Shown in pieces: positions 15,413 through 23,641 of a stretch of 64,000 nucleotides of DNA. A program made the translations under genes and the position numbers. Source of the DNA: Streptomyces liangshanensis (GTDB lineage: Bacteria > Actinomycetota > Actinomycetes > Streptomycetales > Streptomycetaceae); NCBI RefSeq assembly GCF_011694815.1, contig NZ_CP050177.1, forward strand, positions 3,665,001 through 3,729,000. Reading direction: 5' to 3'. Below the pieces are notes generated by a model. The model did not search any database and had not been told where the DNA came from. It saw only the letters and a program-made list of their open reading frames with translations. Positions within the stretch are counted from its first letter, which is position 1. The number at the start of each line of letters is the position of its first letter.

Positions 15413-15466
15413 GCCCCGGCAGGGAACGCACCGGCCCGCCCGGACCCGTCGCGCCCCTGCCGGGGC
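15413..15466 (+). terminator. Terminator after the beta-propeller gene
   Basis: GCCCCGGCAGGG (15413-15424) pairs with CCCTGCCGGGGC (15455-15466) across a 30-nt loop, 33 nt after the stop codon. Confidence 0.6.
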
Positions 15467-15708
15467 CTGTGCCTCACCACCCGTACCCGTATATGCCCGG
15501 CCGCCGTGGCCGATGCCCTGGGACAGGGCGTCCACCAGGGCGGTTGGGTCCGTGACGGTGAGCGTCCCGTGGATTTCTGCCCGAACGATGCGCAGGCCCT
15601 TGTGGGGGCCGGGACTCGTGAAGGGCGGGCCCGGATGTACAACCAAATGGGGCTTCCGATGGTCATCTCCTGGTCCAACTGATCATTGTGGAAAGGAAGC
15701 TCCTCTCT

Positions 15709-17754
15709 GTGAGACCCCATTACCGGTTGAGCGGTGTCGGTGCGGTGGGGGCCGTCTGCGGTCTCGCGGGCGTGCTGCTCGGCGGCGCGGCGACCCCGGC
15801 TGTCGCTGACGTGAGTTGTGCCTCTCCGGCCTGGAAGGCGCAGTTCTACGCCAACACCAGCTTCAGTGGCACCCCCAAGTCGACCGCCTGTGACACTGCC
15901 ATCAGCGAGAACTACGGGACCGGTGACCCCGCGGGAGTCACCCTGCCCCGGGACAACTTCGCCGTGCGCTGGAGCGTCACCCGCGACTTCGGCTCGGGTG
16001 GTCCGTTCACGTTCTCGGCCGCGACCCAGGACGGCATCCGCGTCTACCTCGACGGCGTCCGCAAGATCGACGTGTGGCGTAACGTCTCCAGCACCCAGAG
16101 CAAGACCCTCAATCTCACCGTCCCCGCCGGGAAGCACACCCTGCGCGTCGACTTCGTTGCCTGGACCGGGTCCGCGAACGTCAAGTTCTCGTACACCCCC
16201 CGGAGTACGGCCGCGGTCGACAAGGTGCGGCCGCTGGCCCCCACCGCGGTGACGGGCAAGCTGGACAACGCCACCGCCAAGGCCGTGGTGTCCTGGGCGC
16301 CCAACAAGGAGATGGACCTCGCCGGTTACCGCCTGTACCGGCGGGAATCGGGCAAGACCACGTGGGCCTACGTCGGCATGACCGCCGGCACCTCGCTCAC
16401 CAACCTGCCCACCACCGCCGGCCTCACCTACTACTACGAGGTCCGGGCGTACGACAAGGCCGGCAACGTTTCGGCGGGCAGCGCGGACGTACCGGTCACC
16501 GTCCTCGCCATGACCCCGCCGGCCGGGCTGACCGGCCAGGGCCTGGACACCGGCAACAAACTGACCTGGAAAGCGGTGCCGGGGGCGGTGAAGTACTCCG
16601 TCGAGTGGCGTGACACCGACGGCGGCATCCGGTTCCTCGCCGCGACCACCACCACCGGTTACACCGACACCGCGGCACCCAGGTCCGAGAGGCGGTCGTA
16701 CCTGGTGCGGTCCATCGACGGGGCCGGCCGGTACTCCGGTTACGCCGGTACGGAGGCCTCGCGCCCCGTCGCCGCGCCGCACGAGGTCACCGCGCGGGCC
16801 GACGCCAATCGGGCGGCACTGACCTGGAAGGTCAACTCGGCTACGGGCGGGGCCTATTACGGCTACCACGTCTACCGCTCCACGTCCCTGCCGGTGGACA
16901 CCACCGGCGAGCCGGTGCGGTGCGACGTACGGTTGACCGCTCTCGTCGACGGCCAGAAGCAGTACAGCTGCACCGACACGACCACGGCCGCGGAGACCAC
17001 GTACCACTACGTGGTGAAGGGCTACGACAACGGCAGTCGTGAGTCGGTCGCCTCCGGCACGGCGTCCGTCACCACGCTCGTCTCCGACCGGGACCTCACC
17101 CCGCCGGCCGCCGTCAGTGTGATCGCCGCCGAGGCGACCGAGTACGGCATCACGCTGGACTGGAAGGCGAACACCGAGTCCGACCTCGCGCGGTACGTGG
17201 TCTACGTCGGGACGGTACTGCGCGACGACGAGGACGGCGGCGACGGCGAGGCCGTGTGCAGCGGCTCGGAGTACGCCTACCTCAACACGTCCACCACGCA
17301 CTACCTGTACCCGGCGAAGCCCGACGGTGAAGAGCGCTGCTTCTGGGTCGACGCCGTCGACACCAGCGGCAACTCCAACTACCGATGGACCAGGGCGGCC
17401 GACGCCAGGATCGTCACCGCGCTGGACCTGACGCCGACCGTCCCCACTCCCCCGGGTTCGCCCCTGTACCTGAACGCCCGTGCGGGTGAGCCGAGTCCGG
17501 GGCAGCAGAGGCCGGTGGAGCTGTCCTGGAACGCGGTCGAGGGGGCGACGGGGTACCGCGTGTACCGCTGGGACCGGGCTGCGGGCCGGTACGAGCAGCT
17601 GACCGTCGCCGACCCGATCGCGCTCACTTCGTACACGGACACAACAGCGGCCTCCGGGACGACCCACTACTACTGGGTGACGGCCGTCCTGGCCGACGGC
17701 ACGGAGACGGCGCCGGGCGCGGACTGGGTTCCGATGCCGCCGACGGCGGGCTGA
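15709..17754 (+). CDS. Secreted PA14-like plus fibronectin type III protein (paralogue 1)
   Basis: A 681-residue exoprotein. I chose GTG 15709 because AAAGGAAG lies 9 nt upstream; an in-frame GTG at 15688 has no such site. A signal peptide ends near AVADVSC. A PA14-like domain follows (TSFSGTPKSTACDTA, VRWSVTRDFGSGGPFTFSA, DGIRVYLDGVRKIDVW, PAGKHTLRVDF). Then come four to five FnIII-type modules with YRLYRRESG, YYYEVRAYDKAGN, YHVYRS and YRVYRWDRAAG strands. PA14 domains bind glycans in many proteins, so cell-surface or polysaccharide binding is plausible. No catalytic domain is visible. A closely similar shorter protein is encoded at 56151-57614. Confidence 0.85.
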   Translation: MRPHYRLSGVGAVGAVCGLAGVLLGGAATPAVADVSCASPAWKAQFYANTSFSGTPKSTACDTAISENYGTGDPAGVTLPRDNFAVRWSVTRDFGSGGPFTFSAATQDGIRVYLDGVRKIDVWRNVSSTQSKTLNLTVPAGKHTLRVDFVAWTGSANVKFSYTPRSTAAVDKVRPLAPTAVTGKLDNATAKAVVSWAPNKEMDLAGYRLYRRESGKTTWAYVGMTAGTSLTNLPTTAGLTYYYEVRAYDKAGNVSAGSADVPVTVLAMTPPAGLTGQGLDTGNKLTWKAVPGAVKYSVEWRDTDGGIRFLAATTTTGYTDTAAPRSERRSYLVRSIDGAGRYSGYAGTEASRPVAAPHEVTARADANRAALTWKVNSATGGAYYGYHVYRSTSLPVDTTGEPVRCDVRLTALVDGQKQYSCTDTTTAAETTYHYVVKGYDNGSRESVASGTASVTTLVSDRDLTPPAAVSVIAAEATEYGITLDWKANTESDLARYVVYVGTVLRDDEDGGDGEAVCSGSEYAYLNTSTTHYLYPAKPDGEERCFWVDAVDTSGNSNYRWTRAADARIVTALDLTPTVPTPPGSPLYLNARAGEPSPGQQRPVELSWNAVEGATGYRVYRWDRAAGRYEQLTVADPIALTSYTDTTAASGTTHYYWVTAVLADGTETAPGADWVPMPPTAG

Positions 17755-17858
17755 CTGGCTGACTGGCTGTCCGAGGTGTGACGGGGGTGGGGGCCGATAC
17801 GGGCTCCCGCCCCACCGGCTTCCGCGAGACGGTGGGCGCCGCCGCCGCGAGCGGCAGC

Positions 17859-17895
17859 CCGAAGGGCTCATCGGCGCGACCGATGAGCCCTTCGG
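17859..17895 (+). terminator. Strong terminator after the PA14/FnIII gene
   Basis: A perfect 16-bp stem: CCGAAGGGCTCATCGG (17859-17874), loop CGCGA, exact complement (17880-17895). It lies 104 nt after the stop codon. Confidence 0.8.
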
Positions 17896-18213
17896 CGTAC
17901 GGTACGGGGCGCGAGTCCGCGTAACTCGTGACCCGTGAGCCGTGACGAAGTCGCCCCGCCCCTCGTCTGCGGCGATCGCCTGGACGCGGGCCGCTGCTGG
18001 CGTGCCGTGGACAAGCCGCTGCCGCCAACAGGTTCTGGGTTTCGGCCTGCGAGCTCGGGCTGCGTTCTGCGAAGTGAGCGGGGAGGGGATCACAGAAATC
18101 TTGCCTCATCCCTCATTCCTCATCCCTCGCCCCTCATCTAGGTCAGAATCTGGCCTTTATGACCTCTAACGTCGTCCTTGCCCGGTAGAACACAACCACG
18201 GAAGGCACCGGCA

Positions 18214-18783
18214 ATGAGCGAGAACGTGACTGTCAACGAACTGGCCACCCAGGGCCCGGCCGACGCGCCGGCGGCCACCGGCGAGCGCGCCGACCTGCTG
18301 GAGGCGCTGGCCAAGCATCGGCACTTCCTGCGTTTCACCACCCGCGACCTCACCGACGAGCAGGCCGGGCGCCGTACCACCGCCAGCGAGCTCTGTTTGG
18401 CCGGCTTGATCAAGCATGTGGCCGGGGTCGAGCGGGCCTGGGTGCGGTTCATCCTGGACGGCCCGTCGGCGATGGGCGACTTCACCGCCATGACCAAGGA
18501 CGACGAAGCCCGACGGGCCGACGAGTTCCGGTTGCTGGACGGCGAGACGCTGGCCGGCGTGCTCGACGACTACGCCGAGGTGGCCCGCCGAACCGACGAA
18601 CTGGTCGTCACCCTGCCCGACCTGGACGCCGCCCAACCGCTGCCGAAGGCGCCCTGGTTCGAACCGGGCGCGCAGTGGTCGGCCCGCCGGGTGCTGCTGC
18701 ACATCGTCGGCGAAACCGCCCAGCACGCGGGCCACGCCGACATCATCCGCGAGTCCCTGGACAGCGCGAAGACCATGGGTTAG
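18214..18783 (+). CDS. DinB superfamily (DUF664) protein
   Basis: A 189-residue four-helix-bundle protein. ERADLLEALAKHRHFLRF near residue 28 starts helix 1, GLIKHVAGVERAWV near 69 places a metal-ligand His in helix 2, and LLHIVGETAQHAGHADIIRE near 160 gives the paired His residues of helix 4. This His arrangement is typical of DinB/DUF664 proteins, several of which are metal-dependent thiol (mycothiol) transferases. ATG 18214 has GGAAGG 10 nt upstream, so the longer upstream frame is not used. Short CTCATCC-type repeats (18107-18140) precede the promoter area. Confidence 0.88.
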   Translation: MSENVTVNELATQGPADAPAATGERADLLEALAKHRHFLRFTTRDLTDEQAGRRTTASELCLAGLIKHVAGVERAWVRFILDGPSAMGDFTAMTKDDEARRADEFRLLDGETLAGVLDDYAEVARRTDELVVTLPDLDAAQPLPKAPWFEPGAQWSARRVLLHIVGETAQHAGHADIIRESLDSAKTMG

Positions 18784-18898
18784 TCAGGCGGCCGGCGGAC
18801 TCCGCGTACGCCTGATTGATCGTTTCGGAATGAGTTCGGTGGGGGCTTCGCCGGGGGCCGGGTACGTTCCCCGGGACGCCTTACGAAGGAGACCAACC

Positions 18899-19222
18899 GT
18901 GTCGGAGTACCTCACCGTTCTGACCACGACCGACTCCGCCGAGAAGGCCCAGACCCTGGCCGCCGGCGCGGTGGAGGCCAGGGTGGCGGCCTGCGCGCAG
19001 GTCGACGGGCCGATCGCCAGCGTGTACCGCTGGGAGGGCACCGTACGAACCGACCAGGAATGGCGGGTGCTGTACAAGACGACCACCGACCGTTACCCGG
19101 CCCTGGAGGCGCACATCAAGGCCGTCCACGACTACGACACCCCGGAAATCATCGCCACCCCGATCACCCACGGGAGCGACGCCTACCTGTCGTGGGTGAG
19201 CGCGGAGACCACCACGGGGTGA
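18899..19222 (+). CDS. cutA: Divalent-cation tolerance protein CutA
   Basis: A 107-residue CutA, a small trimeric ferredoxin-like-fold protein linked to copper and other divalent metal tolerance. GTG 18899 has AAGGAG 8 nt upstream. The signature VEARVAACAQV followed by SVYRWEG and the WRVLYKTT segment are present, as is HDYDTPEIIATPI near residue 78. Length agrees with the family. Monocistronic, 115 bp after the DinB gene. Confidence 0.95.
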   Translation: MSEYLTVLTTTDSAEKAQTLAAGAVEARVAACAQVDGPIASVYRWEGTVRTDQEWRVLYKTTTDRYPALEAHIKAVHDYDTPEIIATPITHGSDAYLSWVSAETTTG

Positions 19223-19313
19223 GCCGGGCGGCGGGGGCGACCCCACCCTTCGGCCGAGTGCGGGTACGACCTGGCCGCGAACGGCGACTTCCTGCTGAAG
19301 CTCACCACCGGGT

Positions 19314-19403
19314 AGCCACACACCCGCGCGTGCGGGGAGCAGTTCGACCCCGAGGAGTCCTCGGGGATCGACCGGGGTCCATCCCCACATGCGTCAGGAG
19401 CGG
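19314..19403. CRISPR. Second orphan type I-E-like CRISPR remnant
   Basis: The unit at 19314-19342 ends with CCCGCGCGTGCGGGGAGCAG. After exactly 32 nt (19343-19374) comes GGGTCCATCCCC (19375-19386), followed by a decayed copy ending GGAGC. The outer ends of both units are degraded while the sequence next to the single spacer is kept. The 29/32 spacing matches the remnant at 8960-9049. The spacer itself contains a short CCCCGAGGA-TCCTCGGGG palindrome. No cas genes are seen. Confidence 0.45.
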
Positions 19404-19430
19404 TGTACGTGTCGTAGCAGACTATGGGCC

Positions 19431-20057
19431 ATGACTGGTTTCCGGTTGATTCATCGTGTTCCGTACTACTCGCAGTGGGAATCCGCTGCTCTGGTGGCGG
19501 AGTTCGTCTCCGGCGTCAGGGGGGCGGCCGAGGACCCGCTGTGGCTCAAGTCCGGGGCTGACTCCGCGGAGGATTATGCCTTCTGGGCGCCGCGCATGTG
19601 TGGGATGGCTTGCCTGCGCATGGCCTTGGACCACTGGGGGCACGAGGTGCCGCCCTCGGTTCCGTTGGTGCGGGAAGCGGTGGAAGCGGGGGCATACGTG
19701 CGGACCGAGGAGCAGGTCAAGGGGCTGATCTACGCTCCCTTCGCCGGCTGGGTCGCGCGGCGCTGGGGCCTGTACGCTGAGGTACGGCCCGAGTTGGTGG
19801 TGGGCGACGTCGGGTCGGAGATCGCCCGGGGGCGTGTGGTGCTGCTCTCCGTTCACAAGTCCATCCGGACCCTTGATCCGGTACCGCCCCAGCGCGGCGG
19901 GCACCTGGTCCTGGCCGTGGGCACCGACCCCGACGGGGTCTTCCTGCACAACCCCTCCGGGCTGCCGGGGCGGTCCCAGGAGTTCCACCACGTCCTCTGG
20001 GCGGACCTCGACCGGTTCTTCGCCGGCCGCGGAGTTGTTCTGGGGCCTCACGCGTAA
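19431..20057 (+). CDS. C39-like (papain-fold) peptidase
   Basis: A 208-residue protein with the Peptidase_C39_2 layout: VPYYSQWES near the N terminus, the nucleophile region FWAPRMCGMACLRMAL (Cys57 or Cys61), GGHLVLAVG with the catalytic His158 and FLHNPSG with Asn174 as the third active-site residue. No signal peptide is visible, so it probably acts in the cytoplasm. Members are predicted peptidases, often near peptide natural-product genes, but none are next to this one. ATG 19431 was chosen over an upstream in-frame ATG inside the CRISPR remnant. Confidence 0.85.
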   Translation: MTGFRLIHRVPYYSQWESAALVAEFVSGVRGAAEDPLWLKSGADSAEDYAFWAPRMCGMACLRMALDHWGHEVPPSVPLVREAVEAGAYVRTEEQVKGLIYAPFAGWVARRWGLYAEVRPELVVGDVGSEIARGRVVLLSVHKSIRTLDPVPPQRGGHLVLAVGTDPDGVFLHNPSGLPGRSQEFHHVLWADLDRFFAGRGVVLGPHA

Positions 20058-20115
20058 GGAGTCACTCTCCGGTCATCCACCGAGGCGACCGCTGGGCTTA
20101 GGCGTGTTTCGGCTG

Positions 20116-21282
20116 TCAAGCGGCGGGGGTTGCGGTGATTCGGGTGGCGATCTCTTGGGCGCTTTTCGGGTGTTCCCTGAACCAGTTGGTCAGGTGTTCT
20201 CGTACGGATTCCTCGATGCGGTTCCGGACTTCTGGGTTGCTCAGCTGCCGGCGTGTGGCGCCGACGAATTCGGGGTGGTCGAGTTTTACGGACACGACTG
20301 CCGTAAGGCCTTTGCCGATGCGGTCGGTGTGGGGGTCGGGGTCCGTGGGTGCGAGTAGGCCCTGTTCACGGGCGAATGCGGTGACCGCGGTTGCCAGTGC
20401 GTCGCGGAAGCCGTCCACGTGTGTGCCGCCCTGAGGGGTTGGTCGGCCGTTGGCGTAACTGCGTAGCCGCTGCTCGTGAGCGTCGCTCCACAGCAGGGCC
20501 ACCTCCATCGTCCCCGCGATGCGCGGGTCGTACCGCTCGAATCCGATGAGGTCCGGAGGGAGGGGCGACCCGGTCTCGGCGTGGAGGGCGGCTACGAAGT
20601 CCCGTACTCCGTGGGGGAAGCGGAAGCTCACCGCCCTCGGGCCGGTCGCCGGGCGTTCGTCAGTCAGCGAGATCGCGAGGCTCCGGTTAAGGAAGGCAAT
20701 CTGCCGGAAGCGTTCCGCGAGGAGAGCGAACGAGCAGCTCGTCGTCTCGAAGATCTTTGGGTCGGGCCAGAACTCGATGACCGTACCGTGCCCGTTCGGC
20801 CGCTCTACGGGGGTGGGCGGGGCGGCCGGGACGCCGCGTGCGTACTCCTGGACTGTGCGGCGGGCGCCCGTGCCCTGCGTTTCGGCCGTCAGCCGGCTCG
20901 ACAGGGCGTTGGCGACCAAGAGGCCCGCGGTGAAGTGGATCACGGCCTCGTTGTTCCAGGCTGGGGGGTGGGGCCCGGTCGGCATGCGCGTCAGCAGCGC
21001 GTCGAGATTGGGGCGGTCAGCGTCCCTGGTGGCCTCGAAGGGGGCAACCGGCCCGTCGTCGGCGACCCGCACACAGCCGTCGGGCGTGAGCGTGACGTCG
21101 ACGCGGCCTCCGCCCCCGGACAGCACCTGGTTCACCGCCCGGCCGACGACCTCGAACACCAAGCCGTGCAGGCCGCGTGCGCCGGTCGAGCCGATCCACA
21201 TCCCGGGGCGCTTCCTGATGCCTTCAGGTCCCCGCAACTCCTCGGTTCGGGCGGTGTCGTGTTCTCTGCTCTCTCCACTCAC
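20116..21282 (-). CDS. Stand-alone GyrB/ParE-type ATPase and transducer, no TOPRIM
   Basis: A 388-residue protein matching only the N-terminal half of type IIA topoisomerase B subunits. The GHKL ATPase contains RKRPGMWIGST near residue 23, VADDGPVAPF near 75 and GHGTVIEFWPDPKIF near 168. The transducer segment includes AFLNRSLAISLTDE and HVDGFRDALATAVT near 287, then KGLTAVVSVKLDHPEF. A protein of this size ends at VREHLTNWFREHP, before the TOPRIM domain, so it cannot cleave DNA. The N box, where a Glu-Asn-Ser motif is expected, is also altered (AVNQVLSGGG), so activity may be weakened. It may act as an ATP-dependent switch, inhibitor or decoy. Start GTG 21282. Confidence 0.82.
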   Translation of the reverse strand: MSGESREHDTARTEELRGPEGIRKRPGMWIGSTGARGLHGLVFEVVGRAVNQVLSGGGGRVDVTLTPDGCVRVADDGPVAPFEATRDADRPNLDALLTRMPTGPHPPAWNNEAVIHFTAGLLVANALSSRLTAETQGTGARRTVQEYARGVPAAPPTPVERPNGHGTVIEFWPDPKIFETTSCSFALLAERFRQIAFLNRSLAISLTDERPATGPRAVSFRFPHGVRDFVAALHAETGSPLPPDLIGFERYDPRIAGTMEVALLWSDAHEQRLRSYANGRPTPQGGTHVDGFRDALATAVTAFAREQGLLAPTDPDPHTDRIGKGLTAVVSVKLDHPEFVGATRRQLSNPEVRNRIEESVREHLTNWFREHPKSAQEIATRITATPAA

Positions 21283-21312
21283 GAAGAGCCCTTCGTCGCG
21301 TCCGGCAAACCC

Positions 21313-21740
21313 TCACCAGCTTAGGGTGAATCTGCGGAAGCAGCAGGTCAGAGGTGTTTTGGCGGAGCCGTGGACGGGCGGGTGAGTACGTTTCCGGGCT
21401 TGGGCCGCCCCAGATGCCGCGTACCTCGGCCTGAGTGTGTCAATGGGGCCGCCGAGGGCGTGTGGGACACCGTTCTGGGTGGCTCTCGGGCCCCGAAAAC
21501 AGTTACTGGGCGCCTCATCGGGGGAGGTTGGATCGCGGCGGGGCTTGTCGGGGGTCCTCCCGTGGAACGAGCCGAAGTCCGAGAGGAGTTCGCTGACGCG
21601 TTCCAAGGCGTGGTCGGTGCGGGGATCGTCGTGGCGGGCGAGGGCGTGGACGATCTCTAGGCGCAGAAGCTGGTTGTCCTCGTCCAGCAGGGCGAAGGCG
21701 GCGTCGGCCACTTCGGTTGTGCGATCGGTGGAGGCGCCGA
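21313..21740 (-). pseudogene. 3' fragment of a HEAT-repeat-like gene
   Basis: The frame reads RTTEVADAAFALLDEDNQLL, RLEIVHALARHDDPRTDHAL and ERVSELLSDFG, which looks like one HEAT helix pair. It lacks a start codon of its own and loses coding character near 21600. Upstream it abuts the truncated gene at 21740-21935 in a different frame, so a deletion probably joined two genes. Confidence 0.5.
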
Positions 21741-21935
21741 GGGGGTGAGCGGCACCGCGCCGAACGTCGGCGGGGGTCCGGAGGGGGCTGGGTCGACTAC
21801 GTACGTCCCGGGTTCCATGAGGGCGGAGAGCGTCTCGTGTCCGTAGCTGTGGTGGGCGTGGACGGGTAGCGCGACCTGGGAGACGGGAGCGGTCAGCACG
21901 GTGTCGCACCCCGCACACGCGAACACGTCGACCAT
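21740..21935 (-). pseudogene. 5' fragment of a zinc-ribbon-like gene
   Basis: ATG 21935 opens MVDVFACAGCDTVLTAPVSQ, then VALPVHAHHSYGHETLSALM and EPGTYVVDPAPSGPP. The CAGC knuckle fits a small conserved actinomycete protein of about 140 residues with a second Cys pair further on. Here the sequence breaks off after about 65 codons and runs into the HEAT-like fragment. The 5' end with its AAGGAACG Shine-Dalgarno is intact. Confidence 0.55.
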
Positions 21936-22144
21936 CGTTCCTTCTCCCTGCCCCGCCGGGCAGACGGATCATCGCGAACCGGCGGGCTGGGGCCAAGTGG
22001 TTTTGTCCATTGCGGGCTGCGTCCGGTTGCGTGCTGACCTTGGGCGGAAGTGATCCGTCCCGGCAGGATCTCTGGCTGTCGGTGCTGTCTGCTGTGATGG
22101 GGAGTACGTACGGCAACGGCGACGCGGGGTGTGGGGGCGGGGTA

Positions 22145-22522
22145 GTGGGTACGTGGGGCGCGGGCAACTTCGACAGCGACACCGCGGCGGATCATCTTGG
22201 GGCGCTGGCCGACAGGTTGGTGTCCGAGGTGACGGAGGCCATGGCGGGTGATCCGGTGGAGCTCGAACCGGACGAGTACTGGGGGACGTCCGTTCCCTGC
22301 AACCTGGAGCTGCTGCTCCTTCTGGTGCGCCAGGGATGGGTCGGGGTGACGCTGCCCTCGCCGGAGGTGATCAGGGACTGGCGGGAGGTGTTTCTGGGGG
22401 TGTGGGAGCGGACGATCGACGACTTGGGGCCGGATGCGGCGTACAAGGACGAACGCCGGGTGGTGCTGCGCGAGACGTTCGAGCGGCTGGCGGAGGCGGC
22501 GGAGGGGGGTGCTTCCCTCTGA
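22145..22522 (+). CDS. DUF4259 family protein
   Basis: A 125-residue cytoplasmic protein. The N terminus VGTWGAGNFDSDTAADHLG followed by VELEPDEYWG and NLELLLLL is the typical DUF4259 pattern. GTG 22145 is chosen because family members begin MG-T-W-G-x-G-N-F; the upstream in-frame extension is not conserved-looking. The family has unknown function and is scattered through Streptomyces genomes, often among immunity-like proteins. Monocistronic. Confidence 0.85.
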   Translation: MGTWGAGNFDSDTAADHLGALADRLVSEVTEAMAGDPVELEPDEYWGTSVPCNLELLLLLVRQGWVGVTLPSPEVIRDWREVFLGVWERTIDDLGPDAAYKDERRVVLRETFERLAEAAEGGASL

Positions 22523-23005
22523 ATCGCGTGGGGTTGCGGGGACCTTCCGGCTGTCCGGGTGCCTGGTCGTCGGGGTGGCGGGCGGGCAAGCTCGGTGGAC
22601 GTTCATGGCGCTCCCCCGCGCCACGCGCTATCCGTGCCCGGCCAGCTGCGGTGGTCAAGGGCGCCAGGCAACTGCGTTGCTTGATCCTGTAGCTGGCGCC
22701 GGGCCGACAACGGCGGTGGGGTGGCAGTGCTGCCGCGGCCCTCGGGCGGGTTCGACCGGGCTCCGGTCAATGGCGGCGGCTTCGTGGAGTCTCGCCGCGA
22801 ACGCTTGATGCGACCGTCGGCCCATCCCTGCGGGCGCGGGAGCAGGCAGGGGGGTAGCTACGGCGCCCGGGGTGCCGCGTTGGGTGATTGATGGGGGCTT
22901 GGCCCGTTGCGGGAGGGGTCTCTGTTTGGCTGCGGTGGTGCGGTGCAGGGTGTGGGGGTGCTTCTCGGCGCGTGGTGGCGGGGGGGGGTTTGGTTGTTGG
23001 GTTGC
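22523..23005. other. Intergenic region with a CRISPR-repeat-like unit and an inverted repeat
   Basis: No gene is evident. At 22819-22845 a sequence resembling the repeats of the two CRISPR remnants occurs (CCCATCCCTGCGGGCGCGGG then AGCAG), but no partner unit sits 32 nt away. GGCGCCAG (22660-22667) and CTGGCGCC (22693-22700) form an 8-bp inverted repeat around a GCAAC/GTTGC mini-hairpin. Near 22980 there is a long G-run. Confidence 0.4.
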
Positions 23006-23641
23006 TTATGAGTGGTAGAGCACTCGTACGACCATTGTTTCGCCTGGTAGGGCGTCCAGGTACGTGTTGAACATTCGGGCGTGGTCCGGGCCGCCGTCCT
23101 CCAGCCAGCGGCCGTCCAGGGTGAGGAGGGTGGGGGTGAGTAGTACGGCGGCTGCGTGGCGGGCCGCGTAGGTTTCCTGGTCCTCGTTGAAGTGCAGGGC
23201 CGGGTTGGAGGTGAACCTCTCCTCCAGGGTGGGGTCGGACTCGATTGTCTGGATGAGGGGTTGTTCGTGGGAGGCGGTCGCGGTCAGTTCTCTGGGATCC
23301 TGGGTTCTGAACCGCTCGGCGAGGGCGTGGTAGGCCGTCCAGGTGTCGGCTGCTCTGCGGGACTCGGCGGTGCGGGGGGTGTCCAGGTCGAGGAGGGCGC
23401 GTGGGCCGCCGTGGCAGTGGGAGGGTGGCAGGTTCTCGGGGGAGTCGGTCCAGTCGTCGTACCGTACGAGGCGGGGGTCGTCCTCGTGGCCGGGGAGTAC
23501 GTCGAAGAGGTGGTTACCCGCGGAGACGAACCAGTAGCTCCACTCCCCCACCCAGTCGGGGCGGGGGCGGTCCTCACGGTCGTACCAGAAGGGGGCCATC
23601 GCCTGTCCGATCGCCTGCCTCAGCCCGGCGTGGTCGCTCAA
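23006..23641 (-). CDS. Hypothetical protein, translationally coupled to the membrane protein upstream
   Basis: About 211 residues. I place the start at TTG 23641, which overlaps the TGA of the upstream gene (TTGA); ATG 23599 is the alternative. The sequence holds SYWFVSAGNHLFDVLPG, then WTDSPENLPPSHCHGGPRAL, and ends LPGETMVVRVLYHS. No signal peptide or membrane segment is visible. The Cys-His in PPSHCHGG stands out but I recognise no family. Coupling to the 24297 gene suggests a joint function. Confidence 0.7.
   Translation of the reverse strand: MSDHAGLRQAIGQAMAPFWYDREDRPRPDWVGEWSYWFVSAGNHLFDVLPGHEDDPRLVRYDDWTDSPENLPPSHCHGGPRALLDLDTPRTAESRRAADTWTAYHALAERFRTQDPRELTATASHEQPLIQTIESDPTLEERFTSNPALHFNEDQETYAARHAAAVLLTPTLLTLDGRWLEDGGPDHARMFNTYLDALPGETMVVRVLYHS

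Noticed and set aside
15328..18093. A 921-codon open frame on the minus strand opposite the PA14/FnIII gene
   Set aside because: It is the antisense shadow of a high-GC gene: Arg/Gly/Val-rich, no domain, no ribosome binding site, while the plus strand has a clear signal peptide and domains.
19240..19316. A short peptide-like reading CGYDLAANGDFLLKLTTG before CRISPR remnant 2
   Set aside because: Too short, no start codon or ribosome binding site; it may be the tail of a lost gene but nothing supports it.
22660..22700. The GGCGCCAG/CTGGCGCC inverted repeat as a terminator for the DUF4259 gene
   Set aside because: It lies about 140 nt after the stop, the loop is long and there is no U-tract; other folds are equally likely.
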